Positions 1 through 8,759 of a DNA stretch of 39,142 nt are shown here, piece by piece (within the stretch, counting starts at the first letter, position 1; each line of letters opens with the position of its first letter). Position numbers and translations under genes: made by a program. The stretch lies in assembly GCA_015065925.1 (NCBI GenBank), contig SVPL01000019.1, positions 1 to 39,142 of the forward strand, read 5' to 3'. Source of the stretch: Oscillospiraceae bacterium. GTDB taxonomy: Bacteria > Bacillota > Clostridia > Oscillospirales > Acutalibacteraceae. Below the pieces are notes generated by a model, which was given only the letters and a program-made list of their open reading frames with translations, was not told the origin of the DNA and ran no database searches.

Positions 1-753
1 TGAGCCATTCCAATTTTCCGCAACGGGAATTGACTTTTTCTTTACAAAATGGAAGTTACCCTGACCGTATAAAATATGGCATCCCTCATACTGCTCATAA
101 CAACCAAGGCAATGACTGTGCTGACAGAGCACCATATCGGCACCGTTTCTTGCCATTGCTCTGCAGGCTCTTACAAGTCGGGGTGACGGATACTGACAAT
201 GCTCTTTCCCACCGTGATAGATAACAATAACTCGATCACTTTCTTTTTTTGCTTCCCTGATATCATTAATAGTGTCAAACTCATCAAATGGTCGGGCACC
301 CATTCTATCATCTAACGCATAGGTATATTCGTGCTCACAAACGGCAATTACTGCTATTTTTTCGCCACTTTTTTCTATTACAAGATTTTTTCTTGAATCC
401 TCATAATTATTGCCGAAACCCGTATACTCAATATCGGCATTTTCAAGCGCATCTATTGTATCATTACTTCCCCTTATACCAAAATCAAAAATGTGATTAT
501 TACTAAGCCCTACATAATTTACACCCAATTTTTTAAGGGTTTGAGCAGTTTTGGGTGCTGCCTTTAACGCACCGCCCATTTTTTTAATTTGTACTTCACT
601 TTCGGTAAGGGCACACTCAAGGTTTATAAAATTAACATCGTTACCCTTAAAAATTTCTGCAACATCCGAAAAAAGCGCTTTTATATCACCCTTTTCGAAT
701 AAGGGATTTGTAAGAGTTGTTGGTGAAATATCACCACAAAATAATGTTTTCAT
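1..753 (-). CDS. CapA-family metallophosphatase-like protein (3' end cut by window edge)
   Basis: This is the N-terminal 251 residues of a CapA/PGA_cap-type protein; the rest lies beyond the left edge of the window. The start is the ATG at 751-753, giving MKTLFCGDISPT. The family is a calcineurin-like metallophosphatase fold. Motifs seen in order are GDISPT near residue 8, NLECALTE near 45, NNHIFDFG near 85, YHGGKEH near 175, and HSHCLG followed by GQGNFHF near 215-240. They match the metal-binding blocks of the CapA fold. No signal peptide or membrane anchor is visible at the N-terminus, unlike true capsule CapA, so a cytoplasmic role in a sugar or peptide pathway is as likely as poly-gamma-glutamate synthesis. 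The gene starts 2 nt after the stop of the CE15-like hydrolase, so the two are almost certainly one operon. The family call is solid; the substrate is unknown. Confidence 0.85.
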   Translation of the reverse strand, partial: MKTLFCGDISPTTLTNPLFEKGDIKALFSDVAEIFKGNDVNFINLECALTESEVQIKKMGGALKAAPKTAQTLKKLGVNYVGLSNNHIFDFGIRGSNDTIDALENADIEYTGFGNNYEDSRKNLVIEKSGEKIAVIAVCEHEYTYALDDRMGARPFDEFDTINDIREAKKESDRVIVIYHGGKEHCQYPSPRLVRACRAMARNGADMVLCQHSHCLGCYEQYEGCHILYGQGNFHFVKKKSIPVAENWNGS

Positions 754-755
754 AT

Positions 756-1868
756 TTATACCCTTTCGTCTTTATGAAGTTCAATAAACTCTAAATATCT
801 GTGCCATGAATGACGGGATAAAAAGTGGAAGAAGTCAACCATAAAATAACCAACTCGTCCATCTAAACAGGCTTCGCCGGGGTTCAGAAAATGATCGCAC
901 TCTGTAATGCCTTTAAGACCTAACTCCTCCCAAGCGGGGCTAGCGGCATGGCAGGCTAATTGCTCAGATTTTTGGTCAGCCCAATCATCCGCACTGTTAG
1001 AGCCTACTACAACATAGCGAGGAGCAATAGATGCGATTAAATAGTGTTGATCAAACTCATCAGCATACATTTTTTCACTATATTTTAAATAGTTTTTGCA
1101 GAACCAATAAGGGAAGCTGGTTGTTAAATCGCAAATATTTTCTCCGCGTCCGGGGGTAAAGTAGTCCCCTTTTACAGTCAGTCCCGTGCTACCGTGAGCT
1201 AAAGCTGCACCTCCGCAGCCCGAATTGTTTGAAAAAGCATATTTAAATCTTTTATCCATCATAGCCGTTACTAAAGCGGTCTTACCAAGTCTGGAATGAC
1301 CTAAAATAGCAACGTTTTCGGGGTCGGTACCGGGCAAGGTCAAAGCATAATCCAAAACACGCATTGCCCCCCAAGCCCAAATCATAATTTTACCGCAGGT
1401 GGTATCGGTCTCCTGACCATTTGGAAGTAAAATTGGTGCTAAACCATTAGAAAAATCCGCATCATCTGATGCTAAATCCTTATAGCAAAATACAAGATAA
1501 TCTACTTCATACTCACTTAATTCCTCAATGGGAAAATAGTGTGATGCATTGCCGGGGTGGATATTATTAAGTAAAATTAGCGGACGCTTTTTTCCATCGT
1601 TGTGAAGTAATCGGTAAACCTTAAATGTATGACTGCCAAACTCGGTTGTAACAGTTAAATCCACAAAGCTGGACCACACTCTGCCAAAGGGACGAGTGCA
1701 AGAAATACCGCTTGCATAACGGCGCTCAAGTAACAAAGGCTCGGAAGCTTCAAGCTTATATTCAACATCAGGCAAATATCCGTATTCCTCACGCTGCAAA
1801 ATTTCTACCATTTCCTCGCGGGATTTAAGGGACGGTAGGTTTCTGCTTTTAAGTTCTTCGCATATCAT
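756..1868 (-). CDS. CE15-like alpha/beta hydrolase (glucuronoyl or acetylxylan esterase-like)
   Basis: A 370-residue serine hydrolase with no signal peptide. The nucleophile elbow is GHSRLGK with Ser192, the oxyanion/acid region is NNSGCGGAAL at 214-223, and the probable catalytic histidine is His326 in ECDHFLNPG. This matches the group of esterases related to CE15 glucuronoyl esterases, which cleave ester links between glucuronic acid and lignin or other alcohols, and which are often labelled acetylxylan esterase. Canonical CE15 enzymes have a catalytic Glu in a QESGSGG-like motif; here that position reads Asn, so the acid must come from elsewhere or the activity differs. The start is supported by GGAGGTAATTTT before ATG, and a near-consensus promoter lies upstream. 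It is followed after 2 nt by the CapA-like gene. Cytoplasmic location suggests action on imported oligosaccharides. Confidence 0.75.
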   Translation of the reverse strand: MICEELKSRNLPSLKSREEMVEILQREEYGYLPDVEYKLEASEPLLLERRYASGISCTRPFGRVWSSFVDLTVTTEFGSHTFKVYRLLHNDGKKRPLILLNNIHPGNASHYFPIEELSEYEVDYLVFCYKDLASDDADFSNGLAPILLPNGQETDTTCGKIMIWAWGAMRVLDYALTLPGTDPENVAILGHSRLGKTALVTAMMDKRFKYAFSNNSGCGGAALAHGSTGLTVKGDYFTPGRGENICDLTTSFPYWFCKNYLKYSEKMYADEFDQHYLIASIAPRYVVVGSNSADDWADQKSEQLACHAASPAWEELGLKGITECDHFLNPGEACLDGRVGYFMVDFFHFLSRHSWHRYLEFIELHKDERV

Positions 1869-1896
1869 AAAATTACCTCCAAAAAAATATGTATAT

Positions 1897-1924
1897 ATTA
1901 TAGCACACCTAAAAGTAATGTCAA
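1897..1924 (-). promoter_or_regulatory. Sigma-A-type promoter of the CE15-like/CapA operon
   Basis: On the minus strand, TTGACA (1919-1924) and TATAAT (1897-1902) are separated by 16 bp. This is nearly perfect consensus and sits about 30 nt before the start codon. A small palindrome, CAATA-G-TATTG at 1922-1932, overlaps the upstream edge of the -35 box and could be an operator. Confidence 0.65.
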
Positions 1925-1974
1925 TAGTATTGTTACTCTATTAGGCTAACTCCAACCGATTTAACAATTAACTA

Positions 1975-2012
1975 AAAAAAGGATAACCCCGAAAATGAGG
2001 TTCTCCTTTTTT
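1975..2012 (-). terminator. Rho-independent terminator after the secreted MBL-fold gene
   Basis: The arms AAAAAAGGATAACC and GGTTCTCCTTTTTT pair with one mismatch around a short loop. The stem lies downstream of the gene at 2055-5399, with T-runs on both strands, so it should stop transcription coming from that gene and insulate the CE15-like operon promoter. Confidence 0.7.
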
Positions 2013-2054
2013 ATATGGCTTTTTGAGAGGAGATGCCATAGTCACAAGCTTAAT

Positions 2055-5000
2055 TTAATTTACGGGAGTGTAGAGAGATGCGCGGGTTTCATCTGAAGTC
2101 CAAGCCTTTTTAATGGCGGCGGCATCGGCAGTAAAGCCTTCTACCTTGCCATCAAGGAAATTTTTAACATAGGTAATATCATCGGCGTTATCCGACTCCA
2201 ATGCAGCTTTCATTACTGCAAATACACTTGCAGACTGAATATCACCGTAGTAAACCTTGGTATCACCTTCTGCATTTTCAAATACAATATATGCACGAAT
2301 GTAATAAGTTGTATCGTATTTTGAGTAATCGGTATTACCGTTTTTATCTACACCAATATTATTAAGTGCGCTAGTGTAGTTGGTTCTGCGGCTAACACCA
2401 TCATCAAGATTTGCATAGTTAGTATAATCGAAAACAATGTTTTTGTTTTCTGCCTTATTATACGAAACACCTTTATAGGTTTTTACAGCATTTTCTGTAA
2501 CGTAAGCTTTGTTACCTGAATAATAATTAAGATTGGTTGAGGATTCACTTACCATTGCGCCATACTCAACAACCTTATATCCGCTTTCGGTTTGTGAGCT
2601 TATAACCTGCTCAGGAATACCAAATTTAAAGCGTAATGCTTGTTTAGTATCACCATCAGCTCTACGGATTGAAACACCAATATAATTCTCAAGGGAGTTT
2701 ACACTTGCCATATCGTCAGGAAGGGTAAATCTTTCAAAACCGACAAGTCCCTCGGGGGCGGTGTAAGGAAGTGCAAATACTCTGGTTCCGTAATCGGAAA
2801 GAACAATCTCTTTAACACCGGTTTCTTCAGCAATAAAATATTGGTTTTGTGACTGATAAAGCTGACTCATTATACGAGAATAGCCTGATGGCCAAAGAAC
2901 AACTTCGGGATTTATTTTTGCATAAAGCTCATAAGTGCCGTAAGAAATACCGTGGTGAATAACCTGAACAAAGGTTGATTTCAACTCATCACCGGTGTAT
3001 TTGTTATACATTGCCTCACACTCAAATTTAGAGCTATCACCTGTGATAAGTAAAGTTTGGTCAATGTTTTCATCTGTAAAGGAAATTTTAAATACAGACG
3101 AGGTGTTGTTGGCATCATTATAATCTACTGAAAATACCTTGGGGAAAACGTCTTCTAGTGTGAACATAACGTTAATAACAGCATTTCTGATATTATACTC
3201 ATAACCACTGTGACAGGTAGAAATCTTTGTGCCACTGTCACGTAAAAGTTCAACGGCTGCTGTAAAGGCATCTTGATTAATATAACTTGGAAGTATTGGC
3301 TCTTTTTGTGTTGCCTTATCTGATGCATCTGCATTAGCTTTAAATTGCTCATAAGAAGCGGAATTATAAATAACCTGTTCAATATCTGCTTCGTTACTAT
3401 AACGTTCTACAAAGCTGATAAATCCACCAATATGGTCACTGTGGCAGTGGGTGATAAGCCAAGCAGCAATTTTAATTTTACCGTTAGGAGTGTACTGACG
3501 AAGCAAATCATAAAGTCTAATAGCATTATCAAACTTAGTTTCAGTATGACCGCCATCAACTATAATATAGCTTCCATCTGCAAGGCGAATGATATAGCTC
3601 ATACCGATTCCGCCGTTTGTTGTATTGTTATGGTCAAGCTGAATGATAAGAGGCTGAAGTCCCTTATCCTCATAAACATTTTGCTCTTTTGTAGTGGGCA
3701 AGGTATCTGTTGCTTGATCTGTAACAAGGATAGTACCATTATTGGGGGTGTATGTAACTGTTACGGTTGTATTTCCCTTGGTGTAGGTCGCAAACTTGTT
3801 ATCACCGTATGCGTTGGTAGCATACTGTACAAATTCTGCATTTTCAAGGGTTGCTAAATAGGCTTCATAATCTTCAGAGGTGCAGTTTTCATAAAGATAT
3901 GAGGTTGTATTTTCTGATATAAATGGGCCTTTTTTAGTTTTTTCGCTAATCTCAGGTGCGTTAAAATCTTGAGCAGGATTAGTATAGTCAACTTCAACTA
4001 ATTGGAATTTATCTAAATAAACATTGTTGCAATTAGTGTACATTACAAGGGCAAGTGTATCCTTCACCACACTGGTATTAAAATACAAGGTAGCAGTATA
4101 CCAAACATCGCCTTCTTCCTTTACGGTAATTGCTCTAACACCATTCTTATAATAATCGGAAGCGCCTAAACCATCATCATCTAAAATTACATATCCGGTG
4201 GTATTAACATAATTTAAATATCCCAAAGCATTTTTAACGCTCTTATTTGTTAAATTCGCGTCGCTTGCTGCATAGTTAAAAATACCATACATAGAAAGAA
4301 TATTTTTATCTATCGAGCTATCAGGTTTTTTAGGGTCTTTTGCAAGATATGAGAATTTAAGAGCATATTTTGTGTTTGATTTAAGATCTGTAAGCTTATA
4401 ATCATACCAACGGCTATTGGTAGAGAGTTTTATAGATGAATCACCATCTAAAATATAAGTAGGATCGGTGTTTTCCGTTACATTCAGATAATCCTCAGGA
4501 GTTACGTGTCCCTCATAGCCTGCAAGCTGAGTAGATTTATAACCGTTGAGTCCCCATTTAGTTGCATCTTCAAAATCCATTGCTTCGGGTTCTGGCTCCG
4601 GTTCGGGTTCATCGGGTTCTTCAGGCTCTGTAGCTTCGGCTGTTTTATTCACAAGTGTAACATCTTTAATATCAAGCATATATCCGTCAAGCTTTCCAAT
4701 ATCTTTTACATTGAAGCAAACAGCTGTTGTTTGGGAGGTTTCGCCATCTTCATCTGCAAGGGCTGTAAATTTAGCTGTTATTTTGGTCCAGTTTGCATAA
4801 ATCTCTTTTACATCGGCTGTTTCACCAAAAAGAGTTTTTTGGCTGGAAGGCGCAAAGTTCGAGTATCTTGTTACTGTTAATGCTTCATAGCCGTCTACTG
4901 TCCATTCTGCGCTAAAATCCAAACGACGGCTCCAGCTTAAGCTTGTATCCGTTTTGTTGTTGTATCTATAGGCATAATAATTGTTTGATGTTTGAGTGGC

Positions 5001-5399
5001 AGATACAGTACCTACTGTGGTTGCTTTGCCCGTATCTGCGCTAACAGTCGGCTCATAAATAATAACTTCAGGTGCTTTAAATGCACCGTCAACTAAGAAG
5101 CTATTACTACCGTCGGGAATACGAATGTAGAAAGAAAGCTCGTACTCGTTTTCAGGAATAAGCTCAAAGGGTGCGGTAGCAACAGCTACGTTAGATTTTT
5201 TAGTTGTACTGGTAATACGAACATAATCATTAACGCCATCGCCGTTTTCATCCTTCGAGTTTAAACTGCCGGCATTGTAATACCAATTATCAAAGCCGGG
5301 CTCTAAAAGGCTTGTTTCTGCCAACACTGTTATACCTAAGATGCTAAAGCAACTAAAGGTAAGAATAAATGTTAGCAAAATTGCTAATGCTTTTTTCAT
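2055..5399 (-). CDS. Secreted multidomain protein with ComEC-type metallo-beta-lactamase fold
   Basis: A 1114-residue exported protein. The start is the ATG at 5399, preceded by AGGAGGATTTTT; an in-frame ATG 10 codons upstream lacks a ribosome site. Residues 1-27 form a signal peptide (MKKALAILLTFILTFSCF...). Two beta-rich, carbohydrate-binding-like regions follow (about 28-250 and 275-480), joined by a Pro/Glu linker near 253-274. A metallo-beta-lactamase domain spans about 585-845: IIVDGGH, then THCHSDHIGG with the HxHxDH metal ligands His651, His653, Asp655 and His656, and VIHHGISYG near 815. The VDGG and HHG blocks resemble the C-terminal domain of ComEC/Rec2 proteins. The last 220 residues form a module also seen in the secreted protein at 31340-33604. 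No sortase signal or SLH repeats are visible. Substrate unknown; extracellular phosphodiester or glycan-linked hydrolysis is possible. The divergent AraC gene may control it. Confidence 0.8.
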   Translation of the reverse strand: MKKALAILLTFILTFSCFSILGITVLAETSLLEPGFDNWYYNAGSLNSKDENGDGVNDYVRITSTTKKSNVAVATAPFELIPENEYELSFYIRIPDGSNSFLVDGAFKAPEVIIYEPTVSADTGKATTVGTVSATQTSNNYYAYRYNNKTDTSLSWSRRLDFSAEWTVDGYEALTVTRYSNFAPSSQKTLFGETADVKEIYANWTKITAKFTALADEDGETSQTTAVCFNVKDIGKLDGYMLDIKDVTLVNKTAEATEPEEPDEPEPEPEPEAMDFEDATKWGLNGYKSTQLAGYEGHVTPEDYLNVTENTDPTYILDGDSSIKLSTNSRWYDYKLTDLKSNTKYALKFSYLAKDPKKPDSSIDKNILSMYGIFNYAASDANLTNKSVKNALGYLNYVNTTGYVILDDDGLGASDYYKNGVRAITVKEEGDVWYTATLYFNTSVVKDTLALVMYTNCNNVYLDKFQLVEVDYTNPAQDFNAPEISEKTKKGPFISENTTSYLYENCTSEDYEAYLATLENAEFVQYATNAYGDNKFATYTKGNTTVTVTYTPNNGTILVTDQATDTLPTTKEQNVYEDKGLQPLIIQLDHNNTTNGGIGMSYIIRLADGSYIIVDGGHTETKFDNAIRLYDLLRQYTPNGKIKIAAWLITHCHSDHIGGFISFVERYSNEADIEQVIYNSASYEQFKANADASDKATQKEPILPSYINQDAFTAAVELLRDSGTKISTCHSGYEYNIRNAVINVMFTLEDVFPKVFSVDYNDANNTSSVFKISFTDENIDQTLLITGDSSKFECEAMYNKYTGDELKSTFVQVIHHGISYGTYELYAKINPEVVLWPSGYSRIMSQLYQSQNQYFIAEETGVKEIVLSDYGTRVFALPYTAPEGLVGFERFTLPDDMASVNSLENYIGVSIRRADGDTKQALRFKFGIPEQVISSQTESGYKVVEYGAMVSESSTNLNYYSGNKAYVTENAVKTYKGVSYNKAENKNIVFDYTNYANLDDGVSRRTNYTSALNNIGVDKNGNTDYSKYDTTYYIRAYIVFENAEGDTKVYYGDIQSASVFAVMKAALESDNADDITYVKNFLDGKVEGFTADAAAIKKAWTSDETRASLYTPVN

Positions 5400-5434
5400 A
5401 AAAATCCTCCTCTTTTTTAGACTTGACATTAAAA

Positions 5435-5475
5435 ATATCGTGTGTTATCTTTTTTATAGAAAGCTTTCACGATAT
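5435..5475. promoter_or_regulatory. Inverted repeat in the leader of the MBL-fold gene
   Basis: ATATCGTG (5435-5442) and CACGATAT (5468-5475) are perfect 8-bp inverted arms 25 bp apart, with a second 10-bp palindrome, GAAAGCTTTC (5459-5468), touching the right arm. They lie between the -10 box and the start codon of the leftward gene, so they may be a repressor site or a leader RNA hairpin. Confidence 0.45.
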
Positions 5476-5492
5476 TACTCAAGTTTAACTTT

Positions 5493-5521
5493 ATTATATA
5501 GCTTTTTATTGAATCTAACAA
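5493..5521 (-). promoter_or_regulatory. Promoter of the secreted MBL-fold gene
   Basis: On the minus strand TTGTTA (5516-5521) and TATAAT (5493-5498) are separated by exactly 17 bp. It sits in the 175-bp divergent region shared with the AraC regulator at 5575. The 5' leader would be about 85 nt long and contains the inverted repeat at 5435-5475. Confidence 0.6.
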
Positions 5522-5574
5522 TACTGTATTCTGTTTTAAAAACGCAATTTTCGGCGGTTTTGGGAGGTGGGGTT

Positions 5575-6330
5575 TTGCATAATATTTTTAATGATTCATT
5601 TCACGCATATAAATACTGGCATAACCAAAGTGTAGAATTTAATAACGAAAATACTATTGGCCAACACATTTTTCGTTCTGTGGAGGAAGGCAAAATTATC
5701 GTCAACTCCCAAGGTAAAACCGTCATTGCCAAAAAGGGGGATTTGCTTTACATACCTTTAGGACAGTTTGCCGAGGCAAAAATTTTAGCCGAACCAAAAT
5801 GTCACGGCACGGTTTTGCGATTACACTATTTACCTAAAGTAGATTTGCTTGGATATCCGCTGCAAGCAATCAAAATGAGTGATGAATTAAAGGATGCCTT
5901 TAATGAAATACCGATTTTAACCCGTTTTGAAAGAAATATTACAGTTAATGTTATTTGGAAAACATATAAATTTTTGGATATTTTTCAAAATACCGTTACA
6001 CCCTACACCGATAAATATAACATAAGGCTTCAAAAAGCGCTTGAATTTATGAAGGAAAACGACGATTATTCTATAAAGGAATTAGCGAAATACTGTGAAA
6101 TAAGTGAGAGACAACTAAGAGACACATTTTATAAAGTCCTTAATGTATCACCTATTGAGATGAAACACAGAATTCAAGCCGTTAAAGCCGATACTTTGCT
6201 TAAAACCACCGACCTTTCAGTTGAGGAGATTGCAAACAAGGTTGGATATTATTCAACCAATCAACTTAGGAATGTAATGAAAAAGAGATACTTTGCTTTA
6301 CCGAAGGAGATAAGAAAAAAATCAAAATAA
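5575..6330 (+). CDS. AraC-family transcriptional regulator 1
   Basis: About 251 residues. The reading frame is open back to 5341, but that would overlap the signal peptide of the divergent gene and encode a meaningless hydrophobic stretch. A TTG start at 5575 preceded by GGGAGGTGGGGT gives a normal AraC length. The N-terminal 140 residues form a cupin-like sensor, with GDLLYIPLGQFAEAK as the typical strand pair. The C-terminus has the two helix-turn-helix units: IKELAKYCEISERQLRDTF near 165-185, and VEEIANKVGYYSTNQLRNVM with an F-A-L-P-K-E signature near 213-240. AraC proteins usually bind a sugar or similar ligand and activate a neighbouring gene. The nearest targets are the divergent secreted protein and the GH95 fucosidase that converges on it. 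Confidence 0.88.
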   Translation: MHNIFNDSFHAYKYWHNQSVEFNNENTIGQHIFRSVEEGKIIVNSQGKTVIAKKGDLLYIPLGQFAEAKILAEPKCHGTVLRLHYLPKVDLLGYPLQAIKMSDELKDAFNEIPILTRFERNITVNVIWKTYKFLDIFQNTVTPYTDKYNIRLQKALEFMKENDDYSIKELAKYCEISERQLRDTFYKVLNVSPIEMKHRIQAVKADTLLKTTDLSVEEIANKVGYYSTNQLRNVMKKRYFALPKEIRKKSK

Positions 6331-6334
6331 TAAC

Positions 6335-6373
6335 AAAATCGGCTATCTCAATTTTAAGAGAAAGCCGATTTTT
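6335..6373. terminator. Bidirectional terminator between AraC 1 and GH95
   Basis: AAAATCGGCT and AGCCGATTTT form a perfect 10-bp stem, extended by ATCTC/GAGA-like pairing, with T-rich sequence on both sides. It lies between two convergent genes and can serve both. Confidence 0.75.
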
Positions 6374-6374
6374 C

Positions 6375-8639
6375 TTATATTTTGTAAATAATATTATATT
6401 CTTTTTCCTTTTCGGGTGGGTTGAATTTCACTTCGGTTGCTTGGTGATTTTCCCAGCTAATATCTATAATTACTCCACCTGCAATTTTTATTCCCTTAAT
6501 ACTGCCGCTTTCCCATTTATCAGGTAAAGCGGGTAAAATATAAAGGTCTTTGCCATTTGCCTGTACAAGCATTTCAATTATTGCCGAGGTTGCGCCAAAG
6601 TTACCGTCAATTTGGAAGGGCGGATGTGCGCAAAGCATATTTGAATAGGTTCCACCCAAAAGTCCTCCACGCACATTAGGTTCGGGTTTAACATAGGTTA
6701 GCTGATTATCAAGCAAGCTTAGGGCTCGGTTGCCGTCAAAAAGTCTTGCCCACATATTAGCCTTCCAGGCAATGCACCAGCCCGTACCCTTATCACCACG
6801 AACATCAAGAGATTTTTTTGCCGCTTCAACTAGTTCAGGTGCGTTATACGGAGCGATTTCTCGCGCGGGATGAAGTCCGTAAAGATGGGAAACATGACGA
6901 TGCTCGACCTCTGCCTCGGGATATTCTGTATCCCATTCCATAATTCTGCCGTCCGAAGTAATTTCGTAAGGAGCAACCCTTTTTGCATATTCTCCGAAGC
7001 GTTTTGATGCCTCATCTTCACCCAAAAGTTCAGAAAATTCTGAGGCAGTTTTTAAGGTATCACGACAAATTGCATTATTTATAGCGGTATGTTTTGTTAA
7101 AGCGCACTTGGTTCCGTCACTTAAAAGGAAAGAATTTTCAGGTGAGGTTGCGGGACTGAGATACAGATTTCCGTTCTCATCCTCTATAAAAAGAGAAATA
7201 TAGGTTTCGGCACACTCGGTTAAAAGAGGATAAAGGGTGTCATTAAGATATTCATAATCTTGCTCTATTAAAAACTTTTCTTTTAATCCCCAAAGTATCC
7301 AACCAAAGGAAGTGTTGTAAAAACTCCAAACGTGGGAATCTTTATTTTGACTTCCAACGGGGTTAGCCATTCGCCAAATATCGGTATTATGGTGAGATAT
7401 AATTCCCTTAACACCATACCATTCCTCGGCAATTTTTTTGCCGTTCACAGCAAGTTCTGTCGCTAATTTTACATATGGCTCAAAACATTCCGAAAGATTA
7501 AGCGCCAAGGTAGGCATATAATTCATTTCGGTATTAATATTAATGGTATAATTACTGTTCCATGGTGGATCAACCAGTTCATTCCAAATACCTTGCAAAT
7601 TCATTGGTTGACCGCCCTTGCGCGAACCTGAAATAGTAAGATATTTACCTAGATTGAAAAGCAATTCATAAAGGGCGTTACTTTTATGTTCCTTTAAAAG
7701 TTCATCGGTATAAATGTTAGATTCGTTATTGCAAAGGGTAAAATCCGTGCGGTTAAAAAGTGTACTGAAATCGGAAATATGTACCGATTTCAAACTCTCA
7801 AAGGTTTCAGACTCCACGCAGTTCATATCATTATCGCACAAGGATTCACAGTCGGCACCGTCTAAAAAGGGATGCTTATCAAACCCGTTAAAGGAGGTTC
7901 TGGCGGTAAAATAAAGGGTGATTTCAGTTGCATTTAAAAGTTCAATAGTGTCCCCGTTAAAGCGAAACTCTCCGTTGCTTTTTACCTTTAAAACACCTTT
8001 ATAACGCATACCTTTTCTAGCGTCATCTTCATAATAAAAGGTTATATCCTTTAATGGCGCACGCCTTCCAACAGGAAACTCACAACAAGGGGCAATTCCA
8101 CTTAACACAAGACCATCATCACAATTTGAAATACTGCACTGAAGGTCAGACTTTATGTAAATTTTAGTAAGCGGCACGTTTTTTTGCTTTATTCTAACAG
8201 CCATAGCCCTATGGGGATTGCTGATAAAGCTTTCTCTGGATACCTTTTGCTCACCGCTGGTATAATCAACCTTTAAAACACCCGTTTCCATATCAAGGGT
8301 GCGATTATAGGTATCAAACTGCTCTATTCCGTTTTCAATATATAAGGAACAAAGAGGTAAATAAACTTGACTAAAAGTGCCTGAAAAACCTTGTTCAATA
8401 CAGTTTACGGCTTCGGCAAAATTACCTGTTTTAATAAACTCCCGAGCTTTTTTAAGCGCTTCTTTGGCTTTGGGATTTTCTGCTTCCATTGGAAAACCAG
8501 TCCAAAGAGTCGCCTCATTCATACTGTAACGCTCGGTGCCAACACCACCATAAACCGCGGCGCCTAAAAAACCATTGCCAAGCAGTAAACTTTCCTCAAA
8601 GCAGGTTGCAGGTGTACCGAATTTTAACATTTTATTCAT
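6375..8639 (-). CDS. GH95 alpha-L-fucosidase (1,2-alpha-L-fucosidase type)
   Basis: A 754-residue enzyme, the usual length for GH95. The ATG at 8639 is chosen because AGAGGTGA lies 5 nt before it; an ATG 10 codons upstream has no such site. Seen in order: LLLGNGFLGAAVYGG near 18-32 and MNEATLWTGFP near 40-50 in the N-terminal beta domain; MNLQGIWNE followed by NSNYTININTEMNY (361-374); SHHNTDIW near 415-422; TSPEN near 498-502; HRHVSHLYGLHP; GTGWCIAWKANMWARL; and QIDGNFGAT near 675. These match the catalytic barrel of GH95, in which a Glu acid and Asn-activated water invert the fucosidic bond, typically Fuc-alpha-1,2-Gal. No signal peptide, so it acts on imported oligosaccharides such as xyloglucan side chains or host glycans. 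It has its own promoter and a terminator shared with AraC 1. Confidence 0.93.
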   Translation of the reverse strand: MNKMLKFGTPATCFEESLLLGNGFLGAAVYGGVGTERYSMNEATLWTGFPMEAENPKAKEALKKAREFIKTGNFAEAVNCIEQGFSGTFSQVYLPLCSLYIENGIEQFDTYNRTLDMETGVLKVDYTSGEQKVSRESFISNPHRAMAVRIKQKNVPLTKIYIKSDLQCSISNCDDGLVLSGIAPCCEFPVGRRAPLKDITFYYEDDARKGMRYKGVLKVKSNGEFRFNGDTIELLNATEITLYFTARTSFNGFDKHPFLDGADCESLCDNDMNCVESETFESLKSVHISDFSTLFNRTDFTLCNNESNIYTDELLKEHKSNALYELLFNLGKYLTISGSRKGGQPMNLQGIWNELVDPPWNSNYTININTEMNYMPTLALNLSECFEPYVKLATELAVNGKKIAEEWYGVKGIISHHNTDIWRMANPVGSQNKDSHVWSFYNTSFGWILWGLKEKFLIEQDYEYLNDTLYPLLTECAETYISLFIEDENGNLYLSPATSPENSFLLSDGTKCALTKHTAINNAICRDTLKTASEFSELLGEDEASKRFGEYAKRVAPYEITSDGRIMEWDTEYPEAEVEHRHVSHLYGLHPAREIAPYNAPELVEAAKKSLDVRGDKGTGWCIAWKANMWARLFDGNRALSLLDNQLTYVKPEPNVRGGLLGGTYSNMLCAHPPFQIDGNFGATSAIIEMLVQANGKDLYILPALPDKWESGSIKGIKIAGGVIIDISWENHQATEVKFNPPEKEKEYNIIYKI

Positions 8640-8660
8640 TTTAGTCACCTCTTGCAAGAG

Positions 8661-8677
8661 ATTATACAATACTATTG
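8661..8677 (-). promoter_or_regulatory. GH95 promoter -10 box with overlapping palindrome
   Basis: On the minus strand TATAAT (8661-8666) is directly preceded by the palindrome CAATA-G-TATTG (8667-8677). No good -35 hexamer is present at 16-18 bp, so an activator may be needed. The same 11-bp palindrome occurs at 1922-1932 beside the CE15-like promoter. Confidence 0.5.
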
Positions 8678-8759
8678 ATGGTATTACTATGAATATATCC
8701 TTTTAAAGTATAAAAAAAGTCATAAAAAATTAAGAGATATTGTTTTTTGAAAACCATTT

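Noticed and set aside
4546-4800. Plus-strand frame encoding a Gly-Ser repeat
   Set aside because: It is the antisense of the Pro/Glu linker codons in the secreted MBL-fold gene; no ribosome site or promoter.
5341-5574. Long N-terminal extension of AraC regulator 1
   Set aside because: It overlaps the signal peptide and leader of the divergent gene, has no ribosome site, and encodes hydrophobic sequence unlike AraC. The TTG at 5575 with GGGAGGT is better.
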